From an uncultured Eubacteriales bacterium (GTDB lineage: Bacteria > Bacillota > Clostridia > Oscillospirales > Acutalibacteraceae), in contig CAKSCM010000016.1 in the NCBI GenBank assembly GCA_934444365.1, forward strand, positions 1-39,004: a stretch of DNA of 39,004 nucleotides. Reading direction: 5' to 3'. Both the position numbers and the translations under genes were made by a program. The notes under the pieces were generated by a model. It saw only the letters and a program-made list of their open reading frames with translations, ran no database searches and had not been told where the DNA came from. Shown here in pieces: positions 26,137 to 34,755 of this stretch; within the stretch, counting starts at the first letter, position 1, and each line of letters opens with the position of its first letter.

Positions 26137-27981
26137 ATGAAAAAAATGACACGTATACTGTGTGTGCTTCTCAGCGTGCTCATGGTAGCGGCCGTTTTTG
26201 CAGCTTGCGATAAAAAGCCTGCAAACGACACTTCTTCGGTTGCCGACGTTACCTCTGTAGCGCCGCCTGCAGTAGTGGTCGAAACCGCCGACGAGTACAA
26301 GATAGCCGAAGGCACCACAATTGTTACCGTTATTACGGATAACCAGACCAACGTAACTACCATGAGAGTTGCCGAGAACACCACTCTTAAGCAGCTTCTC
26401 GAGGTTGTTACCCCCTCCGAAGGCTATAAGATCAGAATAACCGATACCGAGGGTAAAGAGGTCACTGATGAGACAGCGATCATCGCCAACGACTTCAATT
26501 TCGAAGTAATCAAGGACGGCGAGACCACCGCTGCTATCAGCCATAAGATAGTTGTTGTTACCGAGGAACAGATCAAGCAGGTCATTTCCGAGGCAAAGGC
26601 CGAGCAGAGCCGTGTACAGTCCCAGTTGGCTGAGGCTTCAAAGGCCGGTGAAGCAAGCCGTATAAACAGCGCAGTCCGTCCGAATCAGGGCGGCGGCAAC
26701 AGCGGCGAAAACGGTGGCGGTAAGAGCATGACTGAGCGCGAGAGCAAGCCCGATGATGCTTACAGCTTCGTTTTCCGTACCCACAGAAGCCTTACCGGTA
26801 CTACCGCGGAATATATAACCAAGGCCCTTAATGACAAGGCTGATGAGCTTGGCTACACTATGGACATCGGTCAGGACGCTAACGTTCTTACCGCTTCCGT
26901 TATTCAGAACGCCATTATGTCCGGCAGCAAGTATGCCGACCTGTTTGAGACAACCTCCGGTGTCGCCCGTGAGCTTGCTAAGGCCGGCGCCATAACTCCG
27001 CTCAACGGTTCGTTCAACCTTAATGCTTCCTGGCTCTCCAAGGGCGTCAGCGACACCCTTACCTATGCCGGAAACACCTACGGTATAGCCCCCAGCGGTC
27101 TCGCTACCGCTCCGATGGGCGTTACCTTCAATAAGAGCCTCATCGCAACATATGCTCCCAGCATCGATGTTTACGACATGTACAAGAAGAAGACTTGGAC
27201 TGCCGAGGCCTACACCGAGCTTATGAAAGAAACCACTCGCGATATCGACGGTAACGGAACTACCGATATCTTCGGCATGACCTCCAACACCAACGTTATC
27301 GGCATAGCGCTCTCTTCTTTCTCGGGCGGTACCGATGCTAAGGATCCTTCCACCGGTTACATCTATCCCTGCTTCACCACCGAGGCCGGTATAGCCTCCC
27401 TTAACTGGTGCAAGAACGCGACCGTCAACGGCTACTGGAAGTACATCGCCGACATCTATTCGTCGGTTAACTTCTTCGCCGCCGGTTCTGCTGCAACCGT
27501 TGTTACCTACATGTGGGCTGTTGAGAACGCTGCTTCAAGCGCTGACTTCGAGATCGGTTTCGTACCCTTCCCGATTGCCGGCAATCAGAAGGATTACGTC
27601 AGTCAGACCTACAACACAAGTGCTTTCTGCGTACCTGTAACCGGCAAAGATAACATCAGCAAGGCTGCTGCTGTTTTTGAAGCTTTCGGTGGCATAAACA
27701 ACGACCTGATCAATGAAAGCGCTAACGGGTACAGCGCTGTTGGTCTTGACGATACCGGCATAAGCGTTTACCGTTGGTGCGTGACCAACATGACCGCTGA
27801 TTATTCCGGTGGTGTTCATGACAGCACCGTAGGTTCTGCTATCGATAACAGCTGCATAAGCAAGAGCAAGGATCCCGCTACCGAGATGGCTGCTATAGCC
27901 GATAAGGCTCAGAATCAGTGCAACGACTGGTACGGCAAGCTTACCGGTCAGCCCAGCAACTGGAAGGGCCCCGGAAAATAA
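26137..27981 (+). CDS. Extracellular solute-binding lipoprotein with an extra N-terminal domain
   Basis: This 614-residue lipoprotein has lipobox FAAC (Cys24) and an AAGGAGAG ribosome site. Residues about 47-145 form an unusual small beta-rich domain (TLKQLLEVVTPSEGYKIRIT, then VTDETAIIANDFNFEVIKDG), followed by a charged coiled-coil-like helix (EEQIKQVISEAKAEQSRVQS), a G/N-rich hinge, and a family 1-like solute-binding domain from about 207 to 600 (HRSLTGTTAEYITKALNDKA, YGIAPSGLATAPMGVTFNKS). In the C-terminal region an aromatic-rich stretch, WCKNATVNGYWKYIADIY, could line a sugar site. No permease or ATPase is nearby; it has its own strong promoter and terminator, so it is an orphan receptor or serves a transporter elsewhere. 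Codon choice suggests high expression. Confidence 0.88.
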   Translation: MKKMTRILCVLLSVLMVAAVFAACDKKPANDTSSVADVTSVAPPAVVVETADEYKIAEGTTIVTVITDNQTNVTTMRVAENTTLKQLLEVVTPSEGYKIRITDTEGKEVTDETAIIANDFNFEVIKDGETTAAISHKIVVVTEEQIKQVISEAKAEQSRVQSQLAEASKAGEASRINSAVRPNQGGGNSGENGGGKSMTERESKPDDAYSFVFRTHRSLTGTTAEYITKALNDKADELGYTMDIGQDANVLTASVIQNAIMSGSKYADLFETTSGVARELAKAGAITPLNGSFNLNASWLSKGVSDTLTYAGNTYGIAPSGLATAPMGVTFNKSLIATYAPSIDVYDMYKKKTWTAEAYTELMKETTRDIDGNGTTDIFGMTSNTNVIGIALSSFSGGTDAKDPSTGYIYPCFTTEAGIASLNWCKNATVNGYWKYIADIYSSVNFFAAGSAATVVTYMWAVENAASSADFEIGFVPFPIAGNQKDYVSQTYNTSAFCVPVTGKDNISKAAAVFEAFGGINNDLINESANGYSAVGLDDTGISVYRWCVTNMTADYSGGVHDSTVGSAIDNSCISKSKDPATEMAAIADKAQNQCNDWYGKLTGQPSNWKGPGK

Positions 27982-28039
27982 GCAACACTCCTGTCTGTAA
28001 CAGATAAAACCTATTAAAAACAGGAAAGCGGATAACACG

Positions 28040-28075
28040 GCCCTGTGCACCTTTCGGTGCACAGGGCTATTTCTT
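28040..28075 (+). terminator. Terminator of the solute-binding lipoprotein gene
   Basis: A perfect 12-bp stem, GCCCTGTGCACC (28040-28051) with GGTGCACAGGGC (28056-28067), has a TTTC loop and is followed by TATTTCTTT. Confidence 0.9.
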
Positions 28076-28168
28076 TGCGAAGTTGACGGTGCGGTGGGTG
28101 TTTTATCGGTACCGTAATGCGATGGGATGCATTATCTTGAGTACCGAAAAACATAAATCAAAAAAGAC

Positions 28169-28197
28169 TTTACAAAATATATACTGTGTGATATAAT
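28169..28197 (+). promoter_or_regulatory. Sigma-A promoter of rpsO
   Basis: TTTACA (28169-28174), a 17-base spacer, and a perfect TATAAT (28192-28197), extended by TG at 28189-28190. Confidence 0.88.
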
Positions 28198-28202
28198 ACA
28201 GA

Positions 28203-28296
28203 ACGTATTCCCTTTCTGAGAGCTGCCGATTTTAAATGTCGGCCGTATGGGAGTCACCGTCCGGCGCTCGGATACGGGAGAAATTTTTTAAAAAAG
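28203..28296 (+). promoter_or_regulatory. Candidate S15 autoregulatory mRNA leader
   Basis: About 95 bases between the promoter and rpsO can fold into a junction: an outer pairing of CGTATTCC with GGATACG, a hairpin GCCGA...TCGGC (28227-28245), and a small third arm (CCG/CGG in the 28258-28271 area). S15 binds three-way junctions in its own leader in several bacteria. The match to a known class was not tested. Confidence 0.5.
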
Positions 28297-28305
28297 GTGA
28301 AAAAT

Positions 28306-28569
28306 ATGACAGCACAGGAAAAAACAGATATCATTCTTAAGTATGCCACCCACGAGGGCGACACCGGTTCTCCGGAGGTTCAGATAGCCGTACTTACCGG
28401 CCGTATTAATGAGCTCAACGAGCACCTTAAGGTCCATGCAAAGGATCATCATTCACGCCGCGGCCTGCTCAAAATGGTCGGACGCAGGCGCAGCCTTCTC
28501 GCATACCTTCAGAAGAAGGATATCGAAAGATATCGCAGCCTTATTGCAAAGCTCGGTATACGTAAATAA
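28306..28569 (+). CDS. rpsO: 30S ribosomal protein S15
   Basis: This 87-residue primary 16S rRNA-binding protein of the small subunit shows the conserved GDTGSPEVQIAVLTGRI and KDHHSRRGLL-MVGRRRSLL-YL blocks, the latter being the rRNA contact surface. ATG 28306 with AAAAAGGTG just before it gives the normal family length; an earlier GTG at 28297 overlaps the ribosome site and is not used. It stands upstream of pnp, the classic rpsO-pnp order, with a 335-base gap that contains a possible terminator. Confidence 0.98.
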   Translation: MTAQEKTDIILKYATHEGDTGSPEVQIAVLTGRINELNEHLKVHAKDHHSRRGLLKMVGRRRSLLAYLQKKDIERYRSLIAKLGIRK

Positions 28570-28904
28570 TTGTTCTCTCGGCAGGTCGGGATTTACCCGG
28601 CCTGCCATTGCCGCTTTTAGCGGTATGTTTAAATGTGCCGAGAAATGGGCAAAGGAATACTGTGGGTCTTCGGTTTTTTGTCCGAGATTTTTTTGCTTTC
28701 GGGAACTTAAAAACATAATTTAGGTTCCGCCGAGCAGTTAATGTTTAAAATGTTTTAAATCCGGCCGCCTTTAGGCGCTTTCGGTATCTTCATGCTTTAG
28801 CAGTGAACAGATCGCCCGTTAAATCCCGACGGACGACGTGTTAATTGCTAAGGGACATGGGGACGAAAAGGCCGGAAATATATAAATTCAAGGAGAAAAA
28901 AGTT
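28570..28904 (+). other. rpsO-pnp intergenic region with hairpins
   Basis: GGCAGGTCGGG pairs with CCCGGCCTGCC at about 28579-28604 (11 bp, one T-G), without a U-run. A weaker stem, TCTTCGG...CCGAGA (28667-28687), is followed by seven Ts and may terminate rpsO transcription. Stem structures in the pnp 5' region are the usual target of PNPase autoregulation in other bacteria; here that is only inference. No clear pnp promoter was seen. Confidence 0.5.
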
Positions 28905-31097
28905 ATGTTTGAAAATGCAAGGTCTTTTTCAATGGAGCTCGCCGGCCGTACCCTTACGGTAGAAACCGGAAAGCTCGCTCAGCTTGCCTCCGGTGCCTGC
29001 ATGGTCCGTTACGGTGAAACGGCCGTGCTTTGCACCGCAACCATGGCAGCAAAGCCCCGTGAGGGAGTCGATTTCTTCCCCCTTTCGGTTGATTTTGACG
29101 AGAAGCTCTACGCCGTAGGACGTATCCCCGGTTCCTTCATGCGCCGCGAGGGCCGTCCGACCGAGAAGGCAATACTCGCCTCCCGTGTTATCGACCGTCC
29201 CATGCGTCCCCTTTTCCCGAAGGATATGCGCAACGACGTTTCGATAGTTTGCACCGTTATGTCGGTTGATCCCGACTGCTCGCCCGAGATGGTGGGTATG
29301 ATAGGTGCGTCTATCGCCGTTACAATTTCCGAGATCCCCTTCAAAGGCCCCATAAGCGGCGTTTCGGTCGGCATGGTCGACGGTGAATATGTTATAAACC
29401 CTACCGCCGAGCAGCAGGCCAATTCCCGTATGGCCGTTACCGTCGCTTCAACCGATAAGCTGGTTGCAATGATCGAGGCCGGCGCCGATCGCGTAAGCGA
29501 TAAGGAAATGTTCGACGCCATTATGTTCGGCCATGAGGCCAACCAGAAGGTTATCGAGTTTATAAAAGAGATCCAGCGCGAAATCGGCAAAGAAAAGATC
29601 GAGTTTGTATCCAACGATCCGGATCCCGATATGTACAATGCCATTAAGGATTTCTGCATCGAGGATGTCCGCGCGGCGCTTGATACCGACGACAAACGCA
29701 TCCGCGACGAGCGCTTAAAGCCGGTTTACGAGGCTGTTCACGAGAGATTCGACGAGCAGTTCGAGGGCCAGGAGGGCAAGATCGAAGAGTGCCTTTACAA
29801 AATTCAGAAATACGTTGTACGCCGCTGGCTGCTTGACGACGGCAAGCGCGTTGACGGTCGCGGAATCGACGAGATCCGTCCTCTTGCCGCCGAAGTCGGA
29901 CTTCTTCCCCGTGTTCACGGCAGCGGACTGTTCACCCGTGGTCAGACCCAGGTTCTCACCGCCGCTACCCTCGGACAGATTCGCGACGCACAGATCCTCG
30001 ACGGAATAGACGACGAGGAAACCAAGCGTTATATGCATCATTACAACATGCCGTCCTATTCGGTCGGCGAGACCAGACCCAGCCGCGGACCCGGACGCCG
30101 CGAGATCGGCCACGGCGCTCTTGCCGAGCGTGCACTTTTGCCGGTTATCCCCTCGGCCGAGGACTTCCCCTATGCCATCCGTCTGGTTTCCGAGGTTCTT
30201 TCCTCAAACGGTTCCACCTCTCAGGCCTCTATTTGCGGCTCCACCCTTGCTCTTATGGACGCCGGCGTGCCCATAAAGGAGCCGGTTGCCGGTATTTCGT
30301 GCGGACTTATAACCGAGGGCGACCGCTTTATGACCATGGTCGATATTCAGGGCGTTGAGGACTTCTTCGGAGATATGGACTTCAAGGTTGCCGGTACCCA
30401 TGACGGAATCACCGCCATTCAGATGGACCTTAAGATCGACGGTCTTACCCCTGAGATCATTAAAGAGGCCCTTGAAAAGACCCACAAGGCGAGAATTTAT
30501 ATCCTTGACGAGATAATGCTCAAGGCTATCCCCGAGCCGCGCGCCGAGCTTTCGAAGTATGCTCCCAAGATGCTCTCCACCAAGATCGACGTTGACAAGA
30601 TCAGCGAGGTCATAGGCAAGGGCGGCAAGGTTATTCAGAAGATATGTGCCGATTGCAACGTTAAAATCGACGTTGAAGAGGACGGTTCGGTCTACATCTC
30701 CGCAATCGATCTTGACGATTGCAAGAGGGCGCTGAGCATAGTCGAGACCATCGCTAAGGACCCCGAGATCGGCGCCATATACAAGGGCAAGGTCACCCGT
30801 CTTATGAGCTTCGGTGCCTTTGTTGAGATAGCCCCCGGAAAAGAGGGACTTGTCCACATAAGCCAGCTTGACGTCAAGCGCGTTGAGTCGGTTGAATCGG
30901 TTGTCCAGGTAGGCGACGAGGTAATAGTCAAGGTTACCGAGATCGACGATCAGGGACGTCTCAACCTTTCCCGTCGCGAGGCACTTATTGAGGTTGAAGG
31001 TGCGGTTCCCGAGAACGACATTGACGACAGCCGTCCTCCCAGAAGGGGCGGTGCTCCGCGCCGTCAGGGCGGTCACGACTCCCGTCACAGAAGATAA
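28905..31097 (+). CDS. pnp: Polyribonucleotide nucleotidyltransferase (PNPase)
   Basis: This 730-residue protein is the phosphorolytic 3'-to-5' exoribonuclease of the mRNA decay machinery, acting as a ring-shaped trimer in the cytosol. Two RNase PH domains flank a helical domain; the active-site region reads VEDFFGDMDFKVAGT. A KH domain (ISEVIGKGGKVIQKICADC) and an S1 domain (GAIYKGKVTRLMSFGAFVEI, then GLVHISQL) follow, and the tail is basic (PPRRGGAPRRQGGHDSRHRR). Length and order are normal. The start at 28905 has AAGGAG at 28890-28895; an upstream frame opening from 28845 is not conserved. Confidence 0.98.
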   Translation: MFENARSFSMELAGRTLTVETGKLAQLASGACMVRYGETAVLCTATMAAKPREGVDFFPLSVDFDEKLYAVGRIPGSFMRREGRPTEKAILASRVIDRPMRPLFPKDMRNDVSIVCTVMSVDPDCSPEMVGMIGASIAVTISEIPFKGPISGVSVGMVDGEYVINPTAEQQANSRMAVTVASTDKLVAMIEAGADRVSDKEMFDAIMFGHEANQKVIEFIKEIQREIGKEKIEFVSNDPDPDMYNAIKDFCIEDVRAALDTDDKRIRDERLKPVYEAVHERFDEQFEGQEGKIEECLYKIQKYVVRRWLLDDGKRVDGRGIDEIRPLAAEVGLLPRVHGSGLFTRGQTQVLTAATLGQIRDAQILDGIDDEETKRYMHHYNMPSYSVGETRPSRGPGRREIGHGALAERALLPVIPSAEDFPYAIRLVSEVLSSNGSTSQASICGSTLALMDAGVPIKEPVAGISCGLITEGDRFMTMVDIQGVEDFFGDMDFKVAGTHDGITAIQMDLKIDGLTPEIIKEALEKTHKARIYILDEIMLKAIPEPRAELSKYAPKMLSTKIDVDKISEVIGKGGKVIQKICADCNVKIDVEEDGSVYISAIDLDDCKRALSIVETIAKDPEIGAIYKGKVTRLMSFGAFVEIAPGKEGLVHISQLDVKRVESVESVVQVGDEVIVKVTEIDDQGRLNLSRREALIEVEGAVPENDIDDSRPPRRGGAPRRQGGHDSRHRR

Positions 31098-31151
31098 ATT
31101 CTTTTATAAAAAGTGCTGCTGTGATAGTTGCAGCGCAAATGATGATTTAAA

Positions 31152-31199
31152 AAACACGGTATCTGTCATACGGCAGGTACCGTGTTTCGTTTTATTTTT
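31152..31199. terminator. Bidirectional terminator between pnp and yabQ
   Basis: AAACACGGTATCTG (31152-31165) pairs with CAGGTACCGTGTTT (31174-31187), one T-G pair, eight-base loop. TTTTATTTTT follows on the plus strand. The A-rich left flank supplies a T-run for the convergent yabQ transcript. Confidence 0.85.
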
Positions 31200-31827
31200 A
31201 ATTCTTTAAAAGGGCAGCGCCTCGTCTTTTGTTATGGGAAGATTGCCGCTTGCGATTTTTGCAAGATGGATCGCATATCGCTTGCGTTTTCGGATTTCGG
31301 CCGTATTTGATATTTCGGTTTGGGCGTTTTTCTTTATCTTTTTCTAAGGGGCGATGTTCTGATTTTGCTTTTCTTTTTGTTTTCGATTTCGATTCGGTTT
31401 TTTCCTTCTTTTTGGATTTTATTTTATCGGCGACCTTGTTAACGGTCAGCTTATTCAGGGCTTTTCTGATAAATCTTGCGGCCGATTTTGCAAGACGGTA
31501 AAGCTTATGAATTGCCTTTGCCGGCAGCTTGTGAGCGTATTTGCCGACCGTCATTATCCACAACGTAAAGCCCGAAAACATTCCGAGCAGGGCGAAAAAT
31601 CTTATTTGCCCCTCGCATCTTACAAGCGAAAAGCAAAAAAATACGATACAGGCAATAAGCCAGAAGACAATATCCTGAAAAAACACCGATATTTTTCGGC
31701 AGGGAATCGCACGACGAAAGGCTCTGAACATATCGTACACCACGCCGACGGCCGCACCGAGCGCGATGCTGAGCAAAAAGGTGTAAATTTGCGTCAGACT
31801 TTCGACGTTTTCGAATCCGGTGCTCAT
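31198..31827 (-). CDS. yabQ: Spore cortex biosynthesis protein YabQ
   Basis: This 209-residue membrane protein is needed in Bacillus for making the spore cortex and locates to the outer forespore membrane. Three or four hydrophobic helices occupy about residues 10-95 (FLLSIALGAAVGVVYDMFRA carries the family signature GVVYD-FRA). A long Lys/Arg-rich tail of about 100 residues follows (KKKEKTESKSKTKRKAKSEH), longer than I would expect from the Bacillus protein. It overlaps yabP by an ATGA, so translation is coupled. divIC, the usual next gene, is absent; the gene ends at a terminator shared with pnp. Confidence 0.88.
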   Translation of the reverse strand: MSTGFENVESLTQIYTFLLSIALGAAVGVVYDMFRAFRRAIPCRKISVFFQDIVFWLIACIVFFCFSLVRCEGQIRFFALLGMFSGFTLWIMTVGKYAHKLPAKAIHKLYRLAKSAARFIRKALNKLTVNKVADKIKSKKKEKTESKSKTKRKAKSEHRPLEKDKEKRPNRNIKYGRNPKTQAICDPSCKNRKRQSSHNKRRGAALLKN

Positions 31828-32108
31828 CTGAACACCCTGCCGAGCCAGCTTCCGCTTTTTTGCCGGGTGTCGCTGTAGACCATGCCGTTTACCGTCCCGG
31901 ATATTATCAGCTCGCCGGTCGAGGTGTCGAGATTGTCTACATGCAGCCCCTCCCCCTTAATGCTCAGTTCGCCGAGCTCGGTAAAGACGACAACGCTGTT
32001 TTCGTCAAAGCTGTCGACGTCGATAACACCGCTGAAGGTGAGCTTTTCTCGGTTTTCCATTATTATATTGTGTTGTTTTTTGGGCTTTTTCTCCTCTGAT
32101 AACGGCAT
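31824..32108 (-). CDS. yabP: Sporulation protein YabP
   Basis: This 94-residue protein has the YabP/YqfC fold pattern: MENREKLTFSGVIDVDSFDE, VVVFTELGELSIKGEGLHV, LDTSTGELIISGTVNGMVYSD. In Bacillus it is made in the mother cell and is needed for cortex formation together with YabQ. A clean AAAGGAG site sits before ATG 32108. The yabP-yabQ pair is a typical sporulator signature and shows that the genome keeps spore functions. The usual upstream RqcP/YabO-like gene is not present. No clear sigma-E promoter was found. Confidence 0.93.
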   Translation of the reverse strand: MPLSEEKKPKKQHNIIMENREKLTFSGVIDVDSFDENSVVVFTELGELSIKGEGLHVDNLDTSTGELIISGTVNGMVYSDTRQKSGSWLGRVFR

Positions 32109-32222
32109 GAGGCTTTGCTCCTTTCATATGTCGGTTTTATATCAGGTAAGCACTATGTAGGAAGGAAAAATCGCTTGCCTGGCCTTTTTTATCGACGGCG
32201 CTACGAGTAAAACCGGATTCCG
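32109..32222. other. Divergent intergenic region, yabP side
   Basis: No gene is present. The minus-strand region should hold the mother-cell promoter of yabP, but I could not place a confident sigma-E -35/-10 pair. Confidence 0.4.
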
Positions 32223-32338
32223 TCCCGGTGCGTGCAGCGGTTTAGTTCGGTTGTCTTCCGGGTGTGCAACTGAGATCGGTTGTTTCCCGGGTGTGCAGCA
32301 GTTGAGACCGGTTGCCGATGTGGTGCAGCGCTTGCGGT
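32223..32338. repeat. Degenerate tandem repeat, about 30-33 bp, 3.5 copies
   Basis: Units at 32223-32255, 32256-32285, 32286-32318 and a partial at 32319-32338 share a CCGGGTGTGCAG...GAGATCGGTTG pattern. No coding sign is seen. Confidence 0.7.
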
Positions 32339-32681
32339 CTGATATAATGGGCGATAAAAACGGTGAGAATACCCTTGCCGCCGAACAATACGGTATGGCC
32401 GGGAAGGCATTGTTTTACTTCAAATTATATGCTCCGTTTTTTCGGGATATTATTTTTATCGCAATATTTATGTGGGGCGGATGGGAACATTATCTGCACG
32501 GGAATTTTAAAATCGCCGCCGGCAGGGTGTGCTTATGCTGATTTTTAAAAACCGCCGCCGACGGGATAGGCGGATAGTGATTTAAACAGCAGTACACTGC
32601 ACGTATCGGACGTTTTTGTGCCGCTTGGCAGGTCTTTCCGGTTTGCCGCTTCAAATACCGCACGAACCGCCTCACGGGCAC
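32339..32681. other. Intergenic region upstream of lepA
   Basis: There is no supported gene. An extended -10 element, TGATATAAT, occurs at 32340-32348 without a good -35 box. Short open frames here lack ribosome sites. Confidence 0.4.
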
Positions 32682-32710
32682 TTGTAGAGCGAGGTTAAAT
32701 GTGATATAAT
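32682..32710 (+). promoter_or_regulatory. Promoter of lepA
   Basis: TTGTAG (32682-32687), 17 bases, TATAAT (32705-32710) with an extended TG at 32702-32703. It is about 80 bases before the lepA start. Confidence 0.8.
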
Positions 32711-32792
32711 TCATCTGTAATACGATTTTTACACGGGCAAACGGCGCTTACCGATCGGCAGGCACCGTCCGGCGAAAGGAATAAAAACAAAA

Positions 32793-34601
32793 ATGAACGT
32801 TCCGATGGAAAACATCAGAAATTTTTGCATAATAGCGCATATCGATCACGGCAAATCTACCCTTGCCGACCGCATGCTTGAGATAACCGACACGGTTGCC
32901 ATGCGCGATATGGAGGATCAGATTCTTGACAGCATGGATTTGGAGCGCGAGCGCGGAATAACCATTAAGGCTCACGCCGTCACTCTTTATTACACGGCGG
33001 ATGACGGGAAAACCTACGAGCTTAATCTGATAGACACCCCGGGCCATGTCGATTTTAATTACGAGGTTTCCCGTTCGCTCGCCGCATGCGAGGGAGCGGT
33101 GCTTGTGGTGGACGCTTCCCAGGGCATTGAGGCCCAGACCCTTGCCAACACCTACCTCGCGGTGGATCACGGACTTGAGGTGCTCCCGGTTATAAACAAA
33201 ATAGACCTTCCTGCTGCAAGGCCGGATGAGGTTGCCGATGAGATTGAAGAAATAATAGGCATTGAAGCGCAGTCGGCGCCGCGCATATCGGCCAAAAACG
33301 GCATAAATATAAAGGAGGTCATGGAAAGGATCGTAAGTGACATTCCGGCTCCTACGGGGGATGTAAATGCTCCGCTTAAGGCCCTTATTTTCGATTCCTA
33401 CTACGACCAGTACAAGGGCGTTATAACATATTTCAGGGTGGTTTCGGGCACAATAAAAACCGGTATGAATATCCGCTTAATGGCGACCGGAGCCGAGTTT
33501 CAGGTGCTGGAGCTCGGGCGAAAAAGCGCCGTTACAATGGTACCTGCCGACGAGCTCAAAGCCGGAGAGGTCGGCTATTTCACCGCCTCAATAAAAACCG
33601 TCGGCGACGCCCGTGTGGGCGATACCATTACCGAGGCCGACCGTCCGGCGGATAAGGCTCTTCCCGGATACCGGAAGGTAAACCCGGTGGTTTTCTGCGG
33701 AATTTATCCGGCCGACGGCGCGCAATATCCCGATTTGCGCGAGGCACTCGAAAAATTGCAGTTAAACGATGCATCGCTCATGTTCGAGCCCGAGACCTCA
33801 ACGGCCCTCGGCTTCGGCTTCAGATGCGGATTTTTGGGACTGCTCCATATGGAAATAATCGAGGAGCGGCTTGAAAGGGAATTCTCCCTTGATCTTATAA
33901 CCACCGCGCCGAGCGTTGTTTACAGATTCAACATGACCGACGGGTCGGTTTTAGAGATAGACAACCCCACCAATTACCCCGATCCGGCCGGGATTGTTTC
34001 GGCCGAGGAGCCGATCTGCGACGTTCATATTTACAGCCCGAGCGATTATGTCGGCTCTATTATGGAGCTTTGTCAGGAGCGCCGCGGAGTTTTTATGGAT
34101 ATGCAATATCCGTCGTCCACCCGTGTGGACATTCACTACGAAATGCCCATAAACGAGATAGTTTATGATTTTTTTGATGCACTTAAATCCCGTACAAAGG
34201 GCTATGCTTCTTACGATTACGAGGCAAAGTGCTACAGAAAATCCAATCTTGTAAAGCTGGACGTTCTTTTAAACGGCGACATTATCGACGCGCTTTCCTT
34301 TATTGTCCATGCGGACGGAGCCTATGCGAAGGCACGCCGTATAGCCGAAAAACTAAAGGAGCATATTCCCCGTCAGCTTTTCGAAATACCGGTACAGGTG
34401 GCCGTCGGCGGCAAGGTTATCGCGCGCGAGACGGTAAAGGCCATGAGGAAGGACGTACTTGCCAAGTGCTACGGCGGCGATATAACCCGAAAGAAAAAGT
34501 TGCTTGAAAAGCAAAAAGAGGGCAAAAAGCGCATGAGACAGCTCGGAACTGTCGAGGTGCCGCAGGAGGCATTTATGGCGGTACTCAAGCTGGATGAATA
34601 A
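32793..34601 (+). CDS. lepA: Elongation factor 4 (LepA), ribosomal back-translocase GTPase
   Basis: This 602-residue translational GTPase acts on ribosomes to rescue or assist elongation. G1 is AHIDHGKSTLADR, the switch II block DTPGHVDFNYEVSRSL, and G4 NKIDLP. The EF-G-like domains and the LepA-specific C-terminal domain follow (SYDYEAKCYRKSNLVKLDVL, AKCYGGDITRKKKLLEKQKE). ATG 32793 with GAAAGGA 12 bases upstream is used; ATG 32805 (MENIRNF) is also possible. Length is typical (about 600). Its own promoter lies directly upstream. Confidence 0.98.
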   Translation: MNVPMENIRNFCIIAHIDHGKSTLADRMLEITDTVAMRDMEDQILDSMDLERERGITIKAHAVTLYYTADDGKTYELNLIDTPGHVDFNYEVSRSLAACEGAVLVVDASQGIEAQTLANTYLAVDHGLEVLPVINKIDLPAARPDEVADEIEEIIGIEAQSAPRISAKNGINIKEVMERIVSDIPAPTGDVNAPLKALIFDSYYDQYKGVITYFRVVSGTIKTGMNIRLMATGAEFQVLELGRKSAVTMVPADELKAGEVGYFTASIKTVGDARVGDTITEADRPADKALPGYRKVNPVVFCGIYPADGAQYPDLREALEKLQLNDASLMFEPETSTALGFGFRCGFLGLLHMEIIEERLEREFSLDLITTAPSVVYRFNMTDGSVLEIDNPTNYPDPAGIVSAEEPICDVHIYSPSDYVGSIMELCQERRGVFMDMQYPSSTRVDIHYEMPINEIVYDFFDALKSRTKGYASYDYEAKCYRKSNLVKLDVLLNGDIIDALSFIVHADGAYAKARRIAEKLKEHIPRQLFEIPVQVAVGGKVIARETVKAMRKDVLAKCYGGDITRKKKLLEKQKEGKKRMRQLGTVEVPQEAFMAVLKLDE

Positions 34602-34755
34602 ATAATAATATATAAAGAGAAATTTTAACCGCCAAAACCAACTTTTCCTTTATAATTCAGCGCTTGTCCGGCAAAAAACAACCGTAAAACAGTAAAAATC
34701 ATTCTTGTTGTTCCCGTTTTTAGCGTACATATTACATGACGAGAGGGTGGGTCTG

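Noticed and set aside
32251..32548. Two short plus-strand frames upstream of lepA
   Set aside because: They start inside the degenerate tandem repeat or lack a ribosome site, and overlap each other in different frames.
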